From Lysobacteraceae bacterium (GTDB lineage Bacteria; Pseudomonadota; Gammaproteobacteria; Xanthomonadales; Xanthomonadaceae), in contig JAEUPQ010000026.1 of assembly GCA_016789405.1 (NCBI GenBank), forward strand, positions 62,001 through 126,000: a DNA stretch of 64,000 nucleotides, read 5' to 3'. The notes under the pieces were generated by a model that did not search any database, had not been told where the DNA came from, and saw nothing but the letters and a program-made list of their open reading frames with translations. This document shows, in pieces, positions 19,700-29,706 of the stretch; the stretch's first letter is position 1; each line of letters opens with the position of its first letter. The position numbers and the translations under genes are program-made.

Positions 19700-19779
19700 A
19701 GTGCCCTCCTGCGTCAACTTTAGCCCATTTGCGGCAGTCGCGACAGCCACTCATCCGGGACCGGATGCGCAAAGGGGCT

Positions 19780-21423
19780 TCAGGCGGGCAGGAGCGAGTG
19801 CTGGCCGGGCATCGTGATGCGGAAGCAGCAGCCCCCGCCCGGCAGCGGTACATGGTCCAGCGAGGCGCCATTGGCGCGGCACAGCTCCCGTGCGATGTAC
19901 AGGCCGAGGCCGGTGCCGTGCTCGGAGGTCGTGAAGAACGGCCGGAACAGCTGTGGGACCACCGATTCCGGGATGCCGGGCCCCCGGTCGATCACGTCGA
20001 TGACCGGCGTGTCGTCCAGGCGGTAGGCATGCAGGGTGATGCGTGCGGCCTGCCCCGGCATGTGTCCGTGGCGAAGCGCATTCTGCACCATCGCCATCAG
20101 GACCTGGTGCAGGTGGCGTGGATCGACCAGGGCGGAGACCAGTGGCTGGCTGACCGCGAGCGAGATGTTGTTGGTCTCGTCCGGCACGCTCTGCTTGAAT
20201 TCCTCGATGAAGTTGCGCAGGAACGCGACCAGTTCCAGGTGCTCCGCCGTGGCGCGTTCACGACGCGCGAGGCCCAGCACGCTTTCCACGATGGTGTTGG
20301 TGCGCTGGCATTGCTTGAGGATGATCTGCACCATCTGCCGGTCGACGTCGGGCAGGTCCTTCGACTCCTCCAGCAACTGCGCGGCGTAGCTGATCGCCGC
20401 CAGCGGGTTGCGGATTTCGTGCGCGAGGCTCGCGGAGAATCGGCCCATCGCCGCGAGCGTGAGCGATTCGGCGCGCCGCGACACCAGTGACGTGTCGTCG
20501 AGGAAGATCAGGGTGTTGTCGCTGTTGGCCAGCAGGCGCGCGAACCGCGGCACCACCTCGAACTGGTCGCCGCCGAGTCTCAGGGGGGTGTCGTTGGCGA
20601 GGCCGTTGCGCAGCCATTCGCTCAGTCGCAGGGCGAGTTCCGGTGCTGCTTCGGCGAGATTGCTGGTGCCTACGGCGCCTTCGCCCAGCAGCAGCATCGC
20701 CGCTTCGTTCGCCAGCTTGATCTGCGCCTCCCGGTCGACCAGCAATACGCCTGTGCGCATGCGCCGGATGATCAGTTCGTTGATTTCCGCGAGACGGATG
20801 GCTTCGGCGCCGCGCTGTTCCGCCAGCGCCTCGGTCGCCCGCATCTGGTTGCGCAACTGGTGGGTCAGCGCTGCGATCGCGAGATAGCTGACGGTGAACA
20901 TCATCAGTTCGGCGAACGGCCGCGGCGTCTGCTGTTCGACCAGCAGCGTCCACAGGAACGCTGCCGTCAGGCCGGCGCCCGCCAGAACGGCGACCCCCAG
21001 TGCCGCGCGAAGGGGCAGCAGCAGGGATGTCGCGCCGACATGGAACAGCAGCATCAATGCGACACCGGCGGTCGCGCTCGGCGACGCGTGCGCGACGAGC
21101 GAGGCGACGAGCACGTCGATGCAGATGCCGACGACCGTCGGGGTGGTCAGTCCGCGGGCGCGCCGGGCCATGACGAACAGCCCGATCGAGGTGACGAGAT
21201 AGATGATGGCGACGACCGCCAACTGCCCTTCGTGCCCAGGCTTCGGAACGAGAGCGGCGACCGGACCGAAGGTCAGCGTCACCAGCACGCCTGCCTGGAG
21301 GACCCGATACAGCGAGAACAGGGACAGTTCCCGGTGCTGGTAGTCGGGCCTGTCCGGACGGGTCTGGGGGCTGCGGCTCAATCGGCGGATCCGGCGGGGG
21401 TTGGAGCCAGTATAGGCGCGCAT
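19780..21423 (-). CDS. pilS: Sensor histidine kinase PilS
   Basis: PilS is the membrane partner of PilR. The 547-residue product has six hydrophobic helices between about residues 40 and 190, a PAS-like domain (about 205-310, [16 protein letters not shown]), the dimerisation and phosphorylation helix with H335 in [10 protein letters not shown], and a HATPase domain with the N box (VQNALRHG), DRGPGIP and [10 protein letters not shown] chose the ATG at 21423, which gives a short basic N-terminus before the first helix. It is transcribed away from sucC with about 170 bases between. Known PilS proteins sense the pilin level in the inner membrane and repress pilA when it is high. Confidence 0.95.
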   Translation of the reverse strand: MRAYTGSNPRRIRRLSRSPQTRPDRPDYQHRELSLFSLYRVLQAGVLVTLTFGPVAALVPKPGHEGQLAVVAIIYLVTSIGLFVMARRARGLTTPTVVGICIDVLVASLVAHASPSATAGVALMLLFHVGATSLLLPLRAALGVAVLAGAGLTAAFLWTLLVEQQTPRPFAELMMFTVSYLAIAALTHQLRNQMRATEALAEQRGAEAIRLAEINELIIRRMRTGVLLVDREAQIKLANEAAMLLLGEGAVGTSNLAEAAPELALRLSEWLRNGLANDTPLRLGGDQFEVVPRFARLLANSDNTLIFLDDTSLVSRRAESLTLAAMGRFSASLAHEIRNPLAAISYAAQLLEESKDLPDVDRQMVQIILKQCQRTNTIVESVLGLARRERATAEHLELVAFLRNFIEEFKQSVPDETNNISLAVSQPLVSALVDPRHLHQVLMAMVQNALRHGHMPGQAARITLHAYRLDDTPVIDVIDRGPGIPESVVPQLFRPFFTTSEHGTGLGLYIARELCRANGASLDHVPLPGGGCCFRITMPGQHSLLPA

Positions 21424-21591
21424 CTGCCCTTCGCGCGCGGCTCCGACCAAGGTCCGGGGTAGCCCCCGGCCGATCCATGGGCGACAATATCGGCCTGTCC
21501 GCGGCGATCCGGGTCCTTCCGGCGCCGAGGCTCCCTGCGCCTGGTGAAGCACGTCCGGGTGTGGCACGTCTTTATCCCGTATGGAACCCAC

Positions 21592-22755
<1,164 letters not shown>

Positions 22756-22778
22756 TCCAGGACGAGAGGAAAGACAAC

Positions 22779-23654
22779 GTGAGCGTTTTGGTCAACAAGA
22801 ACACCAAGGTCATCGTCCAGGGCTTCACCGGCCAGCAGGGCACCTTCCACGCACAGCAGATGCTCGACTACGGCACCCAGGTCGTGGGCGGCGTCACCCC
22901 GGGCAAGGGCGGCACGCAGCACATCGGCCTGCCGGTCTTCAACACCGTCGCCGACGCCGTGAAGACCACGGGCGCCGATGCGTCGGTCATCTACGTCCCG
23001 CCGCCGTTCGCGGCCGATGCGATCCTCGAAGCCGCCGATGCCGGTATCAAGGTCATCGTGTGCATCACCGAAGGCATCCCGGTGCTGGACATGCTGCGCG
23101 TGAAGAACACGCTGAAGGGCTACGCGGACACCGTGCTGATCGGCCCGAACTGCCCCGGCGTGATCACCCCCGGCGAGTGCAAGATCGGCATCATGCCGGG
23201 GCACATCCACATGCCGGGCAAGATCGGCATCGTGTCGCGTTCGGGCACGCTCACGTATGAAGCCGTGAAGCAGACCACCGACGCCGGCCTCGGCCAGTCG
23301 ACCTGCATCGGCATCGGTGGCGACCCGATCAACGGCACCAACTTCATCGACGCTCTGACCCTGTTCCAGAACGATCCGCAGACCGAAGGCATCATCATGG
23401 TCGGCGAGATCGGCGGCTCGGCCGAAGAAGAAGCGGCCGAGTTCATCGCCAAGCACGTCACCAAGCCCGTCGTCGGCTTCATCGCCGGCGCCTCGGCGCC
23501 GGCCGGCAAGCGCATGGGCCATGCCGGTGCGATCGCGTCGGGCGGCCAGGGCACGGCCGAAGGCAAGTTCGCCGCGATGGAGAAGGCCGGTGTCACCACC
23601 GTGCGTTCGCCGGGCGACCTCGGCGCCGCGATCGCGAAGCGTCTCGCGAAGTAA
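22779..23654 (+). CDS. sucD: Succinyl-CoA synthetase, alpha subunit
   Basis: The 291-residue alpha subunit binds CoA and carries the histidine that is phosphorylated during catalysis. The start is GTG at 22779 with GAGAGGA upstream, yielding [18 protein letters not shown], the normal beginning. Visible elements are the CoA-binding segment ([12 protein letters not shown]), [29 protein letters not shown], and the active-site H248 in [10 protein letters not shown]. It forms one transcript with sucC and is followed by a strong terminator. Confidence 0.97.
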   Translation: MSVLVNKNTKVIVQGFTGQQGTFHAQQMLDYGTQVVGGVTPGKGGTQHIGLPVFNTVADAVKTTGADASVIYVPPPFAADAILEAADAGIKVIVCITEGIPVLDMLRVKNTLKGYADTVLIGPNCPGVITPGECKIGIMPGHIHMPGKIGIVSRSGTLTYEAVKQTTDAGLGQSTCIGIGGDPINGTNFIDALTLFQNDPQTEGIIMVGEIGGSAEEEAAEFIAKHVTKPVVGFIAGASAPAGKRMGHAGAIASGGQGTAEGKFAAMEKAGVTTVRSPGDLGAAIAKRLAK

Positions 23655-23678
23655 TCCTCGCGACATCGCAGTGACAGG

Positions 23679-23706
23679 ACGAAAGGCCGCGCAAGCGGCC
23701 TTTCGT
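23679..23706. terminator. Bidirectional terminator between sucD and metE
   Basis: A 12-bp perfect stem, ACGAAAGGCCGC/GCGGCCTTTCGT, with a GCAA tetraloop. It lies 24 bases after sucD and 17 bases beyond the metE stop on the other strand, and the A- and T-rich stem bases allow it to work in both directions. Confidence 0.88.
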
Positions 23707-23723
23707 CGTTTCGGGGCACCGCG

Positions 23724-26048
23724 TCAGGCGGGAACTCCCGTTGCTGCCTGCATCGGCTGCGCTTCGGCACGCAACCCGCGGGCCACCCCGACCATGATCT
23801 CCAGCGCGGCGCGCGTTTCAGGCCACTGGCGTGTCTTCAGGCCGCAGTCCGGGTTCACCCACAGCTGTGCGGCGGGCACCACGTCGCGAGCGCGGTCGAC
23901 GAGGGCACGCATCTCCTCGCCGTCGGGGACGCGCGGCGAGTGGATGTCGTACACGCCGGGACCGATGTCGTTCGGATATCGGAATTTCGCGAAGGCATCC
24001 AGCAGTTCCATGCGCGAACGCGAGGTCTCGATCGAGATCACGTCGGCGTCCATGGCGGCGATGGCGTCGATGATGTCGTTGAACTCGGAATAGCACATGT
24101 GGGTGTGGATCTGGGTGTCCGCGGCGACCTCAGCGCAGGTCAGGCGGAAGCAGTCGACGGCCCAGCGCAGGTAATCGTCCCAGGCGTCGCGTCGCAGCGG
24201 CAGGCCTTCGCGGAACGCCGGCTCGTCGATCTGGATCGCGCGGATCCCGGCCTTCTCGAGATCGAGCACTTCGTCTGCGAGTACGAGGGCGAGCTGGCGG
24301 CAGACATCCTCGTGCGGCAGGTCGTCGCGCACGAAGGACCAGCGCAGGATGGTCACCGGGCCTGTCAGCATGCCCTTCACTGGTTTGTCGGTGAGCGACT
24401 GCGCATGCGCGGACCAGCGCACCGTCATCGGTTCCGGACGCACCACGTCGCCGAACAGGATCGGCGGCTTCACGCAGCGCGTGCCGTAGCTCTGCACCCA
24501 GCCCGAGCGCGTGAAGACGAAGCCGTCGAGCAGTTCGCCGAAGTACTCGACCATGTCGTTGCGCTCGAATTCGCCGTGGACCAGCATGTCGAGCCCGACT
24601 TCTTCCTGGAATCGGATGCAGGCCTCGGTTTCCGCGGCGATGAACGTGTCGTAGGCGTCCCGGGCGACCTTGCCTGACTTGAACTTCGCGCGCATCTCGC
24701 GGACGTCGGGCGTCTGCGGGAACGAACCGATCGTCGTGGTCGGGAACGACGGCAGGCCCAGTGCCGATGACTGCAGCGGCTTGCGTTCGGTGTACGCATG
24801 GTGGCGCGTGGAAATGCGCTCGCGGCTTCCTGCGACCCGCGCCGCGACTTCGGGGCGATGTACCTTCGGCGACGCGCGGCGCGAGGCCTGCGCTTCGCGC
24901 GCGCGCTGGAGCGCGTCCGCCGCCTGCGGCAGGTCATCCAGTGCGTCGACGAGCGTGCGCAGTTCGCCGATCTTCTGCAGCGCGAAAGCGAGCCAGCCGA
25001 CGATGTCTTCGGGCAGCCCGCGTTCCACGCGCAGATCGATCGGCACGTGCAGCAGCGAGCACGACGGCGCGATCTGCACGCGGTCGCGGCCGAGCGCGGT
25101 CGCTGCGTATTTCGCCAGCACCAGTGCATCGTCGAGATTCGCGCGCCAGATATTGCGGCCGTCCACCAGGCCGAGGCTGAGCACGCGTCCGTCGCCGGCC
25201 TGCGAGAAACCGGCGCGCAGCACGCGGTCGAGCTGCGCCTTGCCGCGCACGAGGTCCAGGTGCAGCCCGTCCACGGGCAGGCGCGCCACCAGTTCGGTGT
25301 TCTCGCCCAGCGATTCGAACCAGGCGGTCAGCATCAGCTTCGGCCGGCGCGCGTCGCGCAGCACCCGATACGCACGCTCGTACGCGGCCTGCACCTCGGG
25401 CGTGGCGTCGAGCGCGAGGCAGGGCTCGTCGACCTGCACCCATTCGGCGCCGGCGTCGCGCAGGCGTTCCAGCAGCGCGGCATACGCCGGCAGCAGGCGA
25501 TCGAGCAGGGCGAGGCGGTCGCTGCCGTCGACGGTCTTCGACAGCAGCAGGAAACTCACCGGGCCGAGCAGCACCGGCCGCGCATCGTGGCCGGCTTTCT
25601 TCGCTTCGAGGAATTCGGCGACGGGCTTGTCGCCGCGCAGCGCGAAACGCTGGTCGCGATGCAGTTCCGGCACGAGGTAGTGGTAATTCGTGTCGAACCA
25701 CTTGGTCATTTCCAGCGCGCGCAGGTCGTGGCCGTCGCGCTGCAGGCCGCGCGCCAGCGCGAAATAGCCGGCCAGCGGGTCGGCATCGGCCAACGCGCGA
25801 TAGGCGTCGGGAATCGCGTCGAACAGGAAGGCGGTGTCGAGCACGTGGTCGTACAGCGAGAAGTCGTTGCAGGGCACGACGTCGGCACCGGCGTCGCGCT
25901 GTTGCTGCCAGTGGCGGTGGCGCAGCGCGAGCGCGGTGTCGAGCACGGCCTGCCGGTCGCTGCGACCCTGCCAGTAGGCTTCCAGGGTCTGCTTCAGTTC
26001 GCGACGGATCCCGATGCGCGGGAATCCGAGCGTGGTCACGGTGGTCAT
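23724..26048 (-). CDS. metE: Cobalamin-independent methionine synthase
   Basis: MetE transfers the methyl group of 5-methyltetrahydropteroyl-triglutamate to homocysteine without B12. The 774-residue product starts MTTVTTLGFPRIG at the ATG at 26048 (GAGGA 7 bases upstream). The N-terminal half has the usual GxRELKQTLEAYW and the C-terminal barrel the zinc ligands: His and Cys in HTHMCYSEFND, Glu in VISIETSRS and Cys in NPDCGLKTR. Length is typical. The gene is single, ends at the terminator shared with sucD, and has a cobalamin riboswitch in its leader at 26217-26430. B12 should therefore repress it, with a B12-dependent MetH taking over. Confidence 0.97.
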   Translation of the reverse strand: MTTVTTLGFPRIGIRRELKQTLEAYWQGRSDRQAVLDTALALRHRHWQQQRDAGADVVPCNDFSLYDHVLDTAFLFDAIPDAYRALADADPLAGYFALARGLQRDGHDLRALEMTKWFDTNYHYLVPELHRDQRFALRGDKPVAEFLEAKKAGHDARPVLLGPVSFLLLSKTVDGSDRLALLDRLLPAYAALLERLRDAGAEWVQVDEPCLALDATPEVQAAYERAYRVLRDARRPKLMLTAWFESLGENTELVARLPVDGLHLDLVRGKAQLDRVLRAGFSQAGDGRVLSLGLVDGRNIWRANLDDALVLAKYAATALGRDRVQIAPSCSLLHVPIDLRVERGLPEDIVGWLAFALQKIGELRTLVDALDDLPQAADALQRAREAQASRRASPKVHRPEVAARVAGSRERISTRHHAYTERKPLQSSALGLPSFPTTTIGSFPQTPDVREMRAKFKSGKVARDAYDTFIAAETEACIRFQEEVGLDMLVHGEFERNDMVEYFGELLDGFVFTRSGWVQSYGTRCVKPPILFGDVVRPEPMTVRWSAHAQSLTDKPVKGMLTGPVTILRWSFVRDDLPHEDVCRQLALVLADEVLDLEKAGIRAIQIDEPAFREGLPLRRDAWDDYLRWAVDCFRLTCAEVAADTQIHTHMCYSEFNDIIDAIAAMDADVISIETSRSRMELLDAFAKFRYPNDIGPGVYDIHSPRVPDGEEMRALVDRARDVVPAAQLWVNPDCGLKTRQWPETRAALEIMVGVARGLRAEAQPMQAATGVPA

Positions 26049-26140
26049 TGGTGTTGTCCTCATCAGTCTTGCGGATTGGATGAGGAACGAAGGCGGTGCG
26101 CGCGCACCTCCCTTGCGGGCGGCGTACGTGCGGGCGACCT

Positions 26141-26157
26141 TCGCCCCCTCGGGCGAG
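26141..26157 (-). promoter_or_regulatory. Hairpin in the metE leader after the riboswitch
   Basis: On the minus strand CTCGCCC-GAGG-GGGCGA lies between the riboswitch and metE. The same sequence occurs at 26915-26932 in the nrdA leader. It has no T-run, so it is more likely to sequester or pause than to act as a simple terminator. It is part of a longer shared segment (GGCTCGCCCGAGGGGGCGA). Confidence 0.55.
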
Positions 26158-26216
26158 CCGGCCGTGCACGGGATGCGCACGGTCCAGGTCAGTCGACGCG
26201 CATGGGCGCGCCGGCC

Positions 26217-26430
26217 GGGGCAGGTCTTCGGGCTGATGGGCTCGCGACCGTGGTCGCACCTACTGCGCGTCGCTTCCCGGCCGTCCCGTTGCGGGCGAAG
26301 CCAGTGCCAATGACGCGGGTCGTTCCCAATCACCGCTGCGGGGCAGCGCCGGAATGACGTCCGAAGACGCGCACCGGCTTCCCTTTTAATTTCATCTCTC
26401 CATGTGGATGAAGAGATGAAAACCTTCGGC
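26217..26430 (-). promoter_or_regulatory. Cobalamin riboswitch controlling metE
   Basis: Read on the minus strand, the leader has the elements of an adenosyl-/methylcobalamin aptamer: an irregular 5' stem with TTCATCTCT/AGAGATGAA, GGGAAGCCGGTG, CTGCCCCGCAGCGGTGA, the universal GGGAACG and CACTGG segments, and the final B12-box-like stretch (CATCAGCCCGAAGACCTGCC) at about 26220-26240. It precedes metE by about 170 bases. Repression of metE by B12 through this RNA is well established in other bacteria. The 89-base core at 26259-26347 is nearly identical to the plus-strand copy at 26660-26748. Confidence 0.9.
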
Positions 26431-26436
26431 GAGCGA

Positions 26437-26465
26437 ACGATAGGCGCCCCGGGACGGCGCGTCAA
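26437..26465 (-). promoter_or_regulatory. Promoter of the metE leader
   Basis: On the minus strand TTGACG (26465-26460) and TATCGT (26442-26437) are 17 bases apart. This places the start near 26430, just at the 5' end of the riboswitch. Confidence 0.65.
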
Positions 26466-26533
26466 GGCGCTGGAAAGCCGGGGTACGGCGGGATCCGGCG
26501 TGCTTGTCAAGCCTGCCGACAACAATATTTAGT

Positions 26534-26562
26534 GTTGACCATGTGAGTCGTGCACATTATGT
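26534..26562 (+). promoter_or_regulatory. Promoter of the nrdAB leader
   Basis: TTGACC (26534-26539) and TATGTT (26557-26562) are separated by exactly 17 bases. The start would be near 26569, just before the plus-strand riboswitch. The local AT-richness contrasts with the GC-rich leader. Confidence 0.75.
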
Positions 26563-26571
26563 TGTGCCCGT

Positions 26572-26790
26572 CGATGGTGCCTGCTCCTCGCCTGGAGCGG
26601 GCTGAAATGGGAATCCGGTAAGACTGGGGGGCCTCGGAGGCCATCCCGTCGAATCCGGAGCTGCCCCGCAGCGGTAGTTGGGAACGACCTGCGTCAATGG
26701 CACTGGCTTCGCCCGCAACGGGACGGCCGGGAAGCGACGCACAGTAGGAGCGGCTTAGCCGCATGCCCATGAGCCCGAAGACCTGCCTCG
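26572..26790 (+). promoter_or_regulatory. Cobalamin riboswitch controlling nrdAB
   Basis: The sequence runs GGTGCCTGCTCC...GGAGCGGGC, AAATGGGAATCCGGT, a GGGGGCCTC/GAGGCC stem, CTGCCCCGCAGCGGT, GGGAACG, CACTGG, GGGAAGCGACG and the B12 box CATGAGCCCGAAGACCTGCC ending near 26788. These are the conserved blocks of cobalamin riboswitches in the correct order. The first gene after it is nrdA, 240 bases downstream. Riboswitch control of a B12-independent ribonucleotide reductase is known (for example nrdABS in Streptomyces), so B12 should turn off NrdAB here. Confidence 0.92.
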
Positions 26791-26914
26791 ACCCTCGCCA
26801 ATCCGGCGTTGACAGGCCAACCGTCTCCGCGGGGAGCGAAGGTCGATGCGTCACGAAGACGGCCCGTCCGGGTCGCCGTGTCGTCGTCGGTCCTTCCATC
26901 CGCGTCGACGCAGG

Positions 26915-26932
26915 CTCGCCCGAGGGGGCGAG
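26915..26932 (+). promoter_or_regulatory. Hairpin in the nrdA leader after the riboswitch
   Basis: CTCGCCC-GAGG-GGGCGAG, the same element as in the metE leader at 26141-26157. The rest of 26791-27031 has no recognisable gene; it includes CACCGCCTTCG, which also occurs near the metE end of its leader, and GGGAGAG just before nrdA as ribosome-binding site. Confidence 0.55.
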
Positions 26933-27031
26933 GGCCGGTGACGTCGCGAATGCCCCAACCGGCCCACGTGGACCGGCGGTCGTGCGATCCACCGCCTTCG
27001 CTTTCTCTCCATTCGCCACCGGGAGAGACCC

Positions 27032-29488
27032 ATGACCACCGAAACCACCCTCCATTCCGCCGTCGACAGCTCGACGCGCGCCCCCGTCGCCATGCCCGCG
27101 TCTTCCCCCGACGCCGCACAGACCGGCTTCGCCCTGACCCCGCCGCACGCGCCGAACACGATGACCATCACCAAGCGCGATGGTCGTCGCGAGCCGGTCG
27201 ACGTCGGCAAGATCGTCCGTGCGGTGCAGCGCTGCTGCGAAGGACTGGACGACATCGATCCGATGCGCGTCGCGCTGAAGACCATCGCCGGCATCTACGA
27301 CGGTGCGACCACGCGCGAACTGGACGAGCTGTCGATCCGTACTTCGGCCGCGTTCACCGCCGACGAGCCGCAGTACGCGCGCCTTGCCGCGCGCCTGCTC
27401 GCGGCCTACGTCGACAAGGAAGTGACCGGGCAGGGCGTGCACTCGTTCTCGCAGTCGATCGCGCTGGGCGCGGAGCTGGGGCTCATCAACGATCGCGTGC
27501 GCCAGGCGGTGGAAACCCATGCGCGCAAGTTCAATGATGCGATCGACGTCGCGCAGACGCGGCGCTTCGAATACTTCGGCCTGCGCACGCTCTACGATCG
27601 CTACCTGCTGCGCCATCCCGTGCGCCGGCACGTGATCGAGACCCCGCAGCACTTCTTCATGCGCATCGCGGTGTCGCTGACCGAGACGCCCGGCGATGCG
27701 CTCGAACTCTACCGGCTGATGTCCTCGCTGGACTACATCCCCAGCTCGCCGACGATGTTCAACGCCGGCACGCGCCACGAGCAGCTGTCTTCGTGTTTCC
27801 TGCTGGATTCGCCGAAGGATTCGCTGGCCGACATCTACGCGCGCTACGGCGACGTCGCGCAGCTGTCGAAGTTCTCAGGCGGCATCGGCCAGTCCTACTC
27901 GCGCATCCGTTCGCGCGGCGCGCTGATCCGGTCGACGAATGGCCGCAGCAACGGCATCGTGCCCTGGCTGAAGACGCTGGATGCCTCGGTCGCCGCGGTG
28001 AACCAGGGCGGCAAGCGCAAGGGCGCGGCCTGCATCTACCTCGAAACCTGGCATGCCGACATCGAGGAGTTCCTCGAACTGCGCGACAACACCGGCGACG
28101 AGATGCGCCGTACGCACAACCTGAATCTCGCCAACTGGGTGCCGGACCTGTTCATGCGCCGCGTCGAGAGCGACGGTGACTGGTCGCTGTTCGATCCGAA
28201 CGTGGTGCCGGAATTCGTCGACCTGTGGGGTGAAGCCTTCGAGCAGGCCTATGTGCAGGCCGAACAGCAAGGGCTCGCTTCGCGTACGGTCAAGGCACGG
28301 GACCTCTACGCACGGATGATGAAAGTGCTTGGCGAGACCGGCAACGGCTGGATGACCTTCAAGGACGCCTCGAACCGCGCCTGCAACCAGGTGGGTCCCG
28401 GTCGCACGGTGCACCTGTCGAACCTGTGCACCGAGATCATCGAAGTCACGTCGGCGGAAGAGACCGCGGTCTGCAACCTCGGTTCGGTGAACCTGGCGCA
28501 GCACCTCGTCGAGGACGAACGCGGCGGCTACGCCTTCGACTTCGACAAGCTCGCCGAAACCGTACGTGTGGCCGTGCGCCAGCTCGACCGCGTCATCGAC
28601 CTCAACTTCTATCCGATCGAATCCACGCGCCGCTCGAACCTGCGCTGGCGCCCGGTCGGTCTCGGCGTGATGGGCCTGCAGGACGTGTTCTTCCGCATGC
28701 GCCTGCCGTTCGATTCCGCAGAGGCACTGGCGCTGTCGACGCGCATCGCCGAGCGCATCTACCTGCACGCGCTGGAAACCTCGTGCGAGCTGGCAGAGCG
28801 CAACGGCGCGCATCCGGCCTACGCCGAGACCCGCGCGGCGATGGGCGCGCTGCAGTTCGATCTGTGGGGCGTGAAGCCTTCGGACCCGGAGGCCTGGGCT
28901 GCGTTGAAGCCGCGCATCGCCGCGCATGGCTTGCGCAACTCGCTGCTGATCGCGATCGCGCCCACGGCGACCATCGCATCGATCGCGGGCTGCTACGAAT
29001 GCATCGAGCCGCAGGTCAGCAACCTGTTCAAGCGCGAGACGCTGTCGGGCGACTTCCTGCAGATCAACCGTTATCTGGTGTGGGAGCTGAAGCGCCTTGG
29101 CCTGTGGACCGATGCGACACGCGACGCGATCAAGCTCGCCGAAGGCTCGGTGCAGGGCATCGACGGGATTCCGGAGGTGCTCAAGTCCGTCTATCGCACC
29201 GCATGGGAATTGCCGCAGAAGGCGCTGATCGACCTCGCCGCCGCACGCGGCCCGTACATCGACCAGTCGCAGTCGCTCAACCTCTTCATGGAAAGCCCCA
29301 ACATCGGCCGACTGTCCTCGATGTACATGTACGCGTGGAAGTCGGGGCTGAAGACGACCTACTACCTGCGTTCGCGTCCGGCCACGCGCATCGCCAAGGC
29401 CACGGTGGCGGCCCAGCCGACCTACACGCCGCAGGAAGCCCTGGCCTGCTCGCTTGAAAATCCCGAAGCCTGCGAGGCGTGCCAGTAA
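27032..29488 (+). CDS. nrdA: Class Ia ribonucleoside-diphosphate reductase, alpha subunit
   Basis: NrdA reduces ribonucleoside diphosphates to deoxyribonucleotides, using a radical from NrdB. The 818-residue product begins with a Pro/Ala-rich stretch, then an ATP-cone (MTITKRDGRREPVDVGKIVRAVQ) that senses ATP/dATP, followed by the barrel with the active-site Cys pair partner in SSCFLLDSP, NLCTEI and AVCNLGSVNL, and the C-terminal redox pair in ENPEACEACQ. The ATG at 27032 has GGGAGAG 5 bases upstream. nrdB follows after 218 bases that contain a repeat element. A cobalamin riboswitch in the leader should shut the operon off when B12 is available for a B12-dependent reductase. Confidence 0.96.
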   Translation: MTTETTLHSAVDSSTRAPVAMPASSPDAAQTGFALTPPHAPNTMTITKRDGRREPVDVGKIVRAVQRCCEGLDDIDPMRVALKTIAGIYDGATTRELDELSIRTSAAFTADEPQYARLAARLLAAYVDKEVTGQGVHSFSQSIALGAELGLINDRVRQAVETHARKFNDAIDVAQTRRFEYFGLRTLYDRYLLRHPVRRHVIETPQHFFMRIAVSLTETPGDALELYRLMSSLDYIPSSPTMFNAGTRHEQLSSCFLLDSPKDSLADIYARYGDVAQLSKFSGGIGQSYSRIRSRGALIRSTNGRSNGIVPWLKTLDASVAAVNQGGKRKGAACIYLETWHADIEEFLELRDNTGDEMRRTHNLNLANWVPDLFMRRVESDGDWSLFDPNVVPEFVDLWGEAFEQAYVQAEQQGLASRTVKARDLYARMMKVLGETGNGWMTFKDASNRACNQVGPGRTVHLSNLCTEIIEVTSAEETAVCNLGSVNLAQHLVEDERGGYAFDFDKLAETVRVAVRQLDRVIDLNFYPIESTRRSNLRWRPVGLGVMGLQDVFFRMRLPFDSAEALALSTRIAERIYLHALETSCELAERNGAHPAYAETRAAMGALQFDLWGVKPSDPEAWAALKPRIAAHGLRNSLLIAIAPTATIASIAGCYECIEPQVSNLFKRETLSGDFLQINRYLVWELKRLGLWTDATRDAIKLAEGSVQGIDGIPEVLKSVYRTAWELPQKALIDLAAARGPYIDQSQSLNLFMESPNIGRLSSMYMYAWKSGLKTTYYLRSRPATRIAKATVAAQPTYTPQEALACSLENPEACEACQ

Positions 29489-29523
29489 CGCGGGCTCAAT
29501 CCCGCCAACACATTCACCGCCAC

Positions 29524-29659
29524 CGTAGAGCGGAGCTTGCTCCGCTCGAAAATGTCCGAAATACAGCGGAGCTTGCTCTGCTCGAAAATGTCCGAAATGC
29601 AGCGGAGCTTGCTCCGCTCGAACGTGTCGAAGACCAAGCGGAGCAAGCTCCGCTCTACG
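29524..29659. repeat. Inverted-repeat element with three 36-bp tandem units between nrdA and nrdB
   Basis: The element is bounded by an 18-bp perfect inverted repeat, CGTAGAGCGGAGCTTGCT (29524-29541) and its complement (29642-29659). Inside are three direct 36-base units starting at 29530, 29566 and 29602, each opening with the palindrome GCGGAGCTTGCTCCGC (the second has one change), separated by CGAAAATGTCCGAAATRCA. The third is more divergent. It resembles scattered palindromic repeats of this bacterial group. In the nrdAB transcript each unit can fold into a stem, so it may affect mRNA stability. Confidence 0.8.
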
Positions 29660-29706
29660 AAAAGCCACCCAACCTTCTCCCGCACGGGGGAGGCAGGAAC
29701 CAAGTC

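Noticed and set aside
26049-26525. Upstream extension of the metE frame by about 160 codons
   Set aside because: It overlaps the riboswitch and leader; metE has a good start and ribosome-binding site at 26048.
29530-29637. Possible CRISPR array (three 36-base units)
   Set aside because: The units are adjacent without unique spacers, each is internally palindromic, and no cas gene is near.
29479-29706. N-terminal extension of nrdB reading through the repeat element, with repeated AELAPLENV-type peptides
   Set aside because: The extension arises because 36-base repeats keep the frame. The normal NrdB start at 29707 has a suitable site and no homologue is known with such a tail.
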